Virus record (IMG/VR): IMGVR_UViG_3300050821_010980
Location: 1-22,206 of that record
Source: a virus
DNA: 22,206 bases
Strand: one strand, 5' to 3'
The notes below the pieces were generated by a model that was given only the letters and a program-made list of their open reading frames with translations, was not told the origin of the DNA and did not search any database. Shown here in pieces: positions 19,156-22,206 of this stretch. Each line of letters opens with the position of its first letter. Within the stretch, counting starts at the first letter, position 1. The position numbers and the translations under genes are program-made.

Positions 19156-19514
19156 ACGACGTTGCCAGCAAAATGGGCATGGGTGGCCGCCTGTACAAGG
19201 ATGCGCGGGTTAAAGCCGGCGACGACCCCGAGCCGACACCGGAACCGAAAATCGATGCGCAGGCCCCGAAGATCCCGAAGCCTTGGATGGTGCAGCCTAT
19301 CGAACCTGAGCCGATAGAAAAGCCGAAGAAGGAACGGGACTGGCAGCAGATCCAATCAACTTTCCTCGAGGTGCTGGGCATTCTGCTTTTCGCCGGCGGG
19401 TTCGGGATATGGCACCTGTGGGTCGGTGTCGTTGTTCTGGGTTTCTGCGTGATCGTCCTGGGTGTGGCCGCCGGGCTGCCGGAGGTTCCTTCTATCCGGA
19501 AGCGTAAGCGATGA
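19143..19514 (+). CDS. Membrane protein with proline-rich N-half (123 aa)
   Basis: The GTG at 19143 overlaps the TerL end by 13 bases. The middle is rich in Pro, Glu and Lys (PEPTPEPKIDAQAPKIPKP), then two hydrophobic helices separated by a Trp-containing turn (LGILLFAGGFGIWHLWVG and VVLGFCVIVLGVAAGL) and a basic tail (RKRKR). Predicted to be in the inner membrane. Function within the packaging cluster is unknown. Confidence 0.7.
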   Translation: MDQVNDVASKMGMGGRLYKDARVKAGDDPEPTPEPKIDAQAPKIPKPWMVQPIEPEPIEKPKKERDWQQIQSTFLEVLGILLFAGGFGIWHLWVGVVVLGFCVIVLGVAAGLPEVPSIRKRKR

Positions 19515-19954
19515 AACCGGCTGATTCTGTTGTGTGCCGCAACGCCGAATACCGCCTAGAGGTTGATGGGCGTCCGTTTCCGTGGCATATCGATGAGCGG
19601 GGACCGAGGTTCACCCGCCTCCTGGACGATTTGTATCGGGTCGATCTCACCGTTTTGTGTGTGCGCCGCGACCGCAGCGACGACAGCGGATCGTACGAGA
19701 CGTTCGATGATTCGTTTTACGGCAGGCCGATAATCGCCGGGCTGCCATTTCCGTGGGAAATTACCAGCGAAGGTGTCTCCTATAACCGGTCGCGGACCAC
19801 GATAGCGACGGTTCGGTTGGCGTTTTTCGCCAAGGACGTCGACACCGACGGCGAAGTTTTCGATGTGCGCCGCCATGACCACACCATTCACGGGTTGAAC
19901 GGGGATCTTTATCACGAAAGCGCCCGCGACAAAGCGTTAGGGATTACCGCATGA
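19511..19954 (+). CDS. Internally duplicated hypothetical protein (147 aa)
   Basis: It contains two similar segments: residues 20-51 (GRPFPWHIDERG ... LYRVDLTVLC) and 77-107 (GLPFPWEITSEG ... IATVRLAFFA). Each has a PFPW core and an alternating hydrophobic strand. The ATG overlaps the preceding stop (ATGA) and the stop overlaps the portal start. Position between TerL and portal suggests a virion or assembly role, but no family is recognised. Confidence 0.7.
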   Translation: MKPADSVVCRNAEYRLEVDGRPFPWHIDERGPRFTRLLDDLYRVDLTVLCVRRDRSDDSGSYETFDDSFYGRPIIAGLPFPWEITSEGVSYNRSRTTIATVRLAFFAKDVDTDGEVFDVRRHDHTIHGLNGDLYHESARDKALGITA

Positions 19955-22206
19955 GTGTTCTTGGTAGGTTTTTGCAGCCTGGCGGCATGGAGCGTCGATC
20001 GTTGATGAGTTCCAGTTTCGTTCCGCCGCCCGCGGTCGGTGTTATTGACGACTTCGTTGGTGTGCACCGGGCGATGGCGCACATGACAGTTTTCGCGTGC
20101 GTACGTCTATTAGCGGACACGATCGCTTCGCTGCCATGGAAAGCGTACCGACGCGACTCCAAAGGCGTACCGAAAGAAGTTAGACAGCAACCGTCACTAA
20201 TAACAGAACCATATCCAGGTTTCGACCTATTCCAATGGAAATGGATGGTTGTGGCGAGTATGGCTTTGCGCGGCAATTCATACCATTATGTTTCGGAGCG
20301 AGATAAAGGTTTCGGGGTGCAATCAATTCTGCCACTGCACCCGGATATTGTGTTTTTGGAGCGCCGCCCCGACATTTTGATGTGGTTCGAGCCTATCTAC
20401 CGGATTATGGGTGAGCCCGTAGCTAAACGCGACATGGTTCATATGCGCCGGTTCACGATGCCGGGGGAACCATGGGGCATGTCACCGATTCGGCAGGCCG
20501 CGGTGGCTATCGGGCTGGGGTTGTCGGCTGAGGAGTACGGGTACCGGTTTTACAAGGAGTCTGCGACCCCGTCGGGAACGTTGGAAACCGACCAGGATGT
20601 GGACCAGAAGACGCTGGACCAGATTCAGCAGAACTGGATCCAGTCCCATGGTGGGCGCAGGTTGCCGGCGGTGTTGTCTCGAGGTTTCAAGTTTGAGCCC
20701 ATTTCTTTGCGGCCAGACGAGTCACAATTCCTCGAAACCAGGCAGTTCCAGCGTTCCGAGATTTGTTTGCTGTTCGGTGTGCCACCAATTCTGATTGGTG
20801 ACACTAAAGAGTGCGTTGTAGCAGGCACTATGATGACAATGGCGGATGGTTCACGCAAAGTCGTTGAGGATTTGCTAGTTGGCGATCTAGTTACCGCGTG
20901 GGACGGCTCCAAGCTTGTGGCCTCTCGCGTCTCTTGGGTTGGTACACCCCCCGTCAAACCGATCGTCAAGGTCACCACTGTCCGAGGACGGACCCTGACC
21001 TGCACGGCGGACCACCCCATCTTGGGCTTGAAGCGCCTACGCACTCCGGGTAACCGCCCGCTCCTAACGGACGGTGAATGGCTGCACGCAGGAGATCTTG
21101 AACCAGGCCATTATGTCCGTATCGGTTTAGGGCACTTGCCCGGCGAGGTTGGCCACCTGTCCGAAGACATCGGCTACTTCCTGGGTTCGATGGTCGGCGA
21201 CGGCCACATCAGGCTCACAAGTAAGCACCAGAGCCGCTGGGCCAACACCAATGAAGATGTCATCGCCCGCATGAGCGAGGTAGTGGAGTCGCTCGGAGGC
21301 CGTCTGGTTTATCGCGGAAACCGGACCTTTGACCTTCTGAACGCGGGCTACACCTCCGTCATCGGCGGCATCCTCCAACAGTCGGAACTCGTCGGCACCC
21401 ATGCCCATGACAAGTTCGTGCCGGACATGGTGATGACCGGCGGCCCGGAAGCGTGGAAAGGCTTCTTGTCCGGCTACTTCGACGCAGACGGCTGCATCTC
21501 CACCACGGCCAAACAGCCGCATGCTCACTTCGGCTCAGCCAGTCGAGAGCTGCTAGAGGGGTGCCAGCACCTCCTTGCGTTGCTGGGAATCAACTCATCG
21601 ATCTATTTGGCGACCAAGGCCCGGTATCGCTCAGTGCCAGGTGGTCGCATGGCCGTCTGCCGCGACGGATGGCAGTTGCGTATCAAAGGCCGCAGAGAAT
21701 TGGCCAAGCTAGCGCAGCTACTGGATATAACCCATCCCGAAAAACGGAACAAGCTGGCAAACCTTGCAACCACGCATGAAGGTGCATCGCCGAAACGGGA
21801 AGTCACATTTGAGTACGACCGCGTCAAGAGCGTAGAGCACATGGGACCCGGCCAGAGTGTGGGGATAGAGATCGAGCAAACCCATACCCATATCACGAAT
21901 GGCATTATTTCCCACAACACAACCGCGTGGGGTACTGGTGTCGAGCAGATAACTTTGGGTGCTGTGACGTATACGTTTAGGCCGTGGACTTCGTGTATCG
22001 AGTCGGTTATTTCTGGTTTGTTGCCGCGGGGCCAGTTTGTGCGGTTCGACTATAACAGCTTGCTGCGGGGTGACATGACGGGACGTTATAACGCTTTGCA
22101 GACCGCTATCCAGGGGACGTTTATGACGCCTAATGAGGCGCGTGCGTCTGAGGAAATGGATCCGGTGCCTAATGGTGACAATTTGTTGGTGCCGCCTAGC
22201 TACACG
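19951..22206 (+). CDS. Portal protein with intein, HK97-type (partial, runs off window)
   Basis: The N-extein (residues 1-287) has the portal hallmarks VHRAMAHMTVFACVRLLADT and SLPWKAYRRD, SMALRGNSYHYV and the MSPIRQAAVAIGLGL segment, then FGVPPILIGDTKE. After the intein the C-extein resumes at TTAWGTGVEQITLGAVTYTF and ends near MTPNEARASEEMDPVPN, as in HK97-like portals. Removing the intein joins E287 to T657 in a place that is normally continuous. The gene is open at the window end, so the 3' end is missing. Codons in the exteins favour TTG and GGT, unlike the intein. The ATG overlaps the preceding stop by four bases. Confidence 0.9.
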   Translation, partial: MSVLGRFLQPGGMERRSLMSSSFVPPPAVGVIDDFVGVHRAMAHMTVFACVRLLADTIASLPWKAYRRDSKGVPKEVRQQPSLITEPYPGFDLFQWKWMVVASMALRGNSYHYVSERDKGFGVQSILPLHPDIVFLERRPDILMWFEPIYRIMGEPVAKRDMVHMRRFTMPGEPWGMSPIRQAAVAIGLGLSAEEYGYRFYKESATPSGTLETDQDVDQKTLDQIQQNWIQSHGGRRLPAVLSRGFKFEPISLRPDESQFLETRQFQRSEICLLFGVPPILIGDTKECVVAGTMMTMADGSRKVVEDLLVGDLVTAWDGSKLVASRVSWVGTPPVKPIVKVTTVRGRTLTCTADHPILGLKRLRTPGNRPLLTDGEWLHAGDLEPGHYVRIGLGHLPGEVGHLSEDIGYFLGSMVGDGHIRLTSKHQSRWANTNEDVIARMSEVVESLGGRLVYRGNRTFDLLNAGYTSVIGGILQQSELVGTHAHDKFVPDMVMTGGPEAWKGFLSGYFDADGCISTTAKQPHAHFGSASRELLEGCQHLLALLGINSSIYLATKARYRSVPGGRMAVCRDGWQLRIKGRRELAKLAQLLDITHPEKRNKLANLATTHEGASPKREVTFEYDRVKSVEHMGPGQSVGIEIEQTHTHITNGIISHNTTAWGTGVEQITLGAVTYTFRPWTSCIESVISGLLPRGQFVRFDYNSLLRGDMTGRYNALQTAIQGTFMTPNEARASEEMDPVPNGDNLLVPPSYT
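20812..21918 (+). mobile_element. Intein with intact LAGLIDADG endonuclease in portal (369 aa)
   Basis: It spans residues 288-656 of the precursor. Cys288 begins block A (CVVAGTMMTMADGSRKV), block B is LTCTADHP with T352 and H355, and the end is NGIISHN followed by extein Thr657, with the usual His-Asn pair. The endonuclease has two complete motifs: YFLGSMVGDGH (409-419, acidic D417) and FLSGYFDADGC (505-515, acidic D511/D513). This suggests an active homing enzyme. Base and codon use in the middle is richer in GC than the exteins, consistent with recent arrival. Confidence 0.9.

Noticed and set aside
1-22206. tRNA or rRNA genes
   Set aside because: I found no cloverleaf-like sequence with the conserved T-loop and acceptor pairing on either strand.

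Overview
The window reads as part of the genome of a tailed, siphovirus-type bacteriophage (or its prophage) of a GC-rich actinomycete. The evidence is a packaging and portal cassette (small terminase, large terminase, HK97-type portal), very dense coding with 1, 4 or 8-base start/stop overlaps, frequent GTG and TTG starts, high GC, and a large number of tiny cysteine/histidine-rich proteins. The exact host genus cannot be fixed from sequence alone.

Layout. Bases 1-531 contain no convincing gene but hold two four-unit blocks of an exactly 12-bp-period repeat. From 532 to 6434 about 23 genes read leftward as one compact operon-like unit: an HTH/zinc regulator, many microproteins, a ParB-like protein, a family 2 glycosyltransferase, a tandem array of four paralogous zinc-knuckle microproteins, a cyclic-phosphate-type receiver protein and a 257-residue protein with a C-x-CGIYG motif. 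A 117-bp divergent region with an inverted repeat separates this from a rightward HNH endonuclease gene. A rightward train of small overlapping genes (7121-11925) then includes a GT25-like glycosyltransferase and leads into a DNA methyltransferase (11922-13055). A leftward acyltransferase-like gene overlaps the methyltransferase tail to tail. Next comes a second family 2 glycosyltransferase split by an in-frame intein (14096-15976). A small leftward cassette follows (16152-16564), with its own near-consensus promoter and a secreted product. The rightward virion cassette (16734 to window end) carries TerS, a zinc microprotein, TerL, a membrane protein, an internally duplicated protein and the portal. 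The portal carries a second intein with intact LAGLIDADG motifs and runs off the window.

How it fits together. TerS and TerL package DNA through the portal. The methyltransferase may protect phage DNA. The three glycosyltransferases suggest modification of virion proteins or of the host surface. Two self-splicing inteins and a free-standing HNH enzyme make this a region rich in homing elements. Most other genes have no recognisable function. Recurrent themes are zinc-knuckle microproteins on both strands, local gene duplication, and an N-terminal LT[VA]-[TKH]-A signature shared by several otherwise different small proteins.
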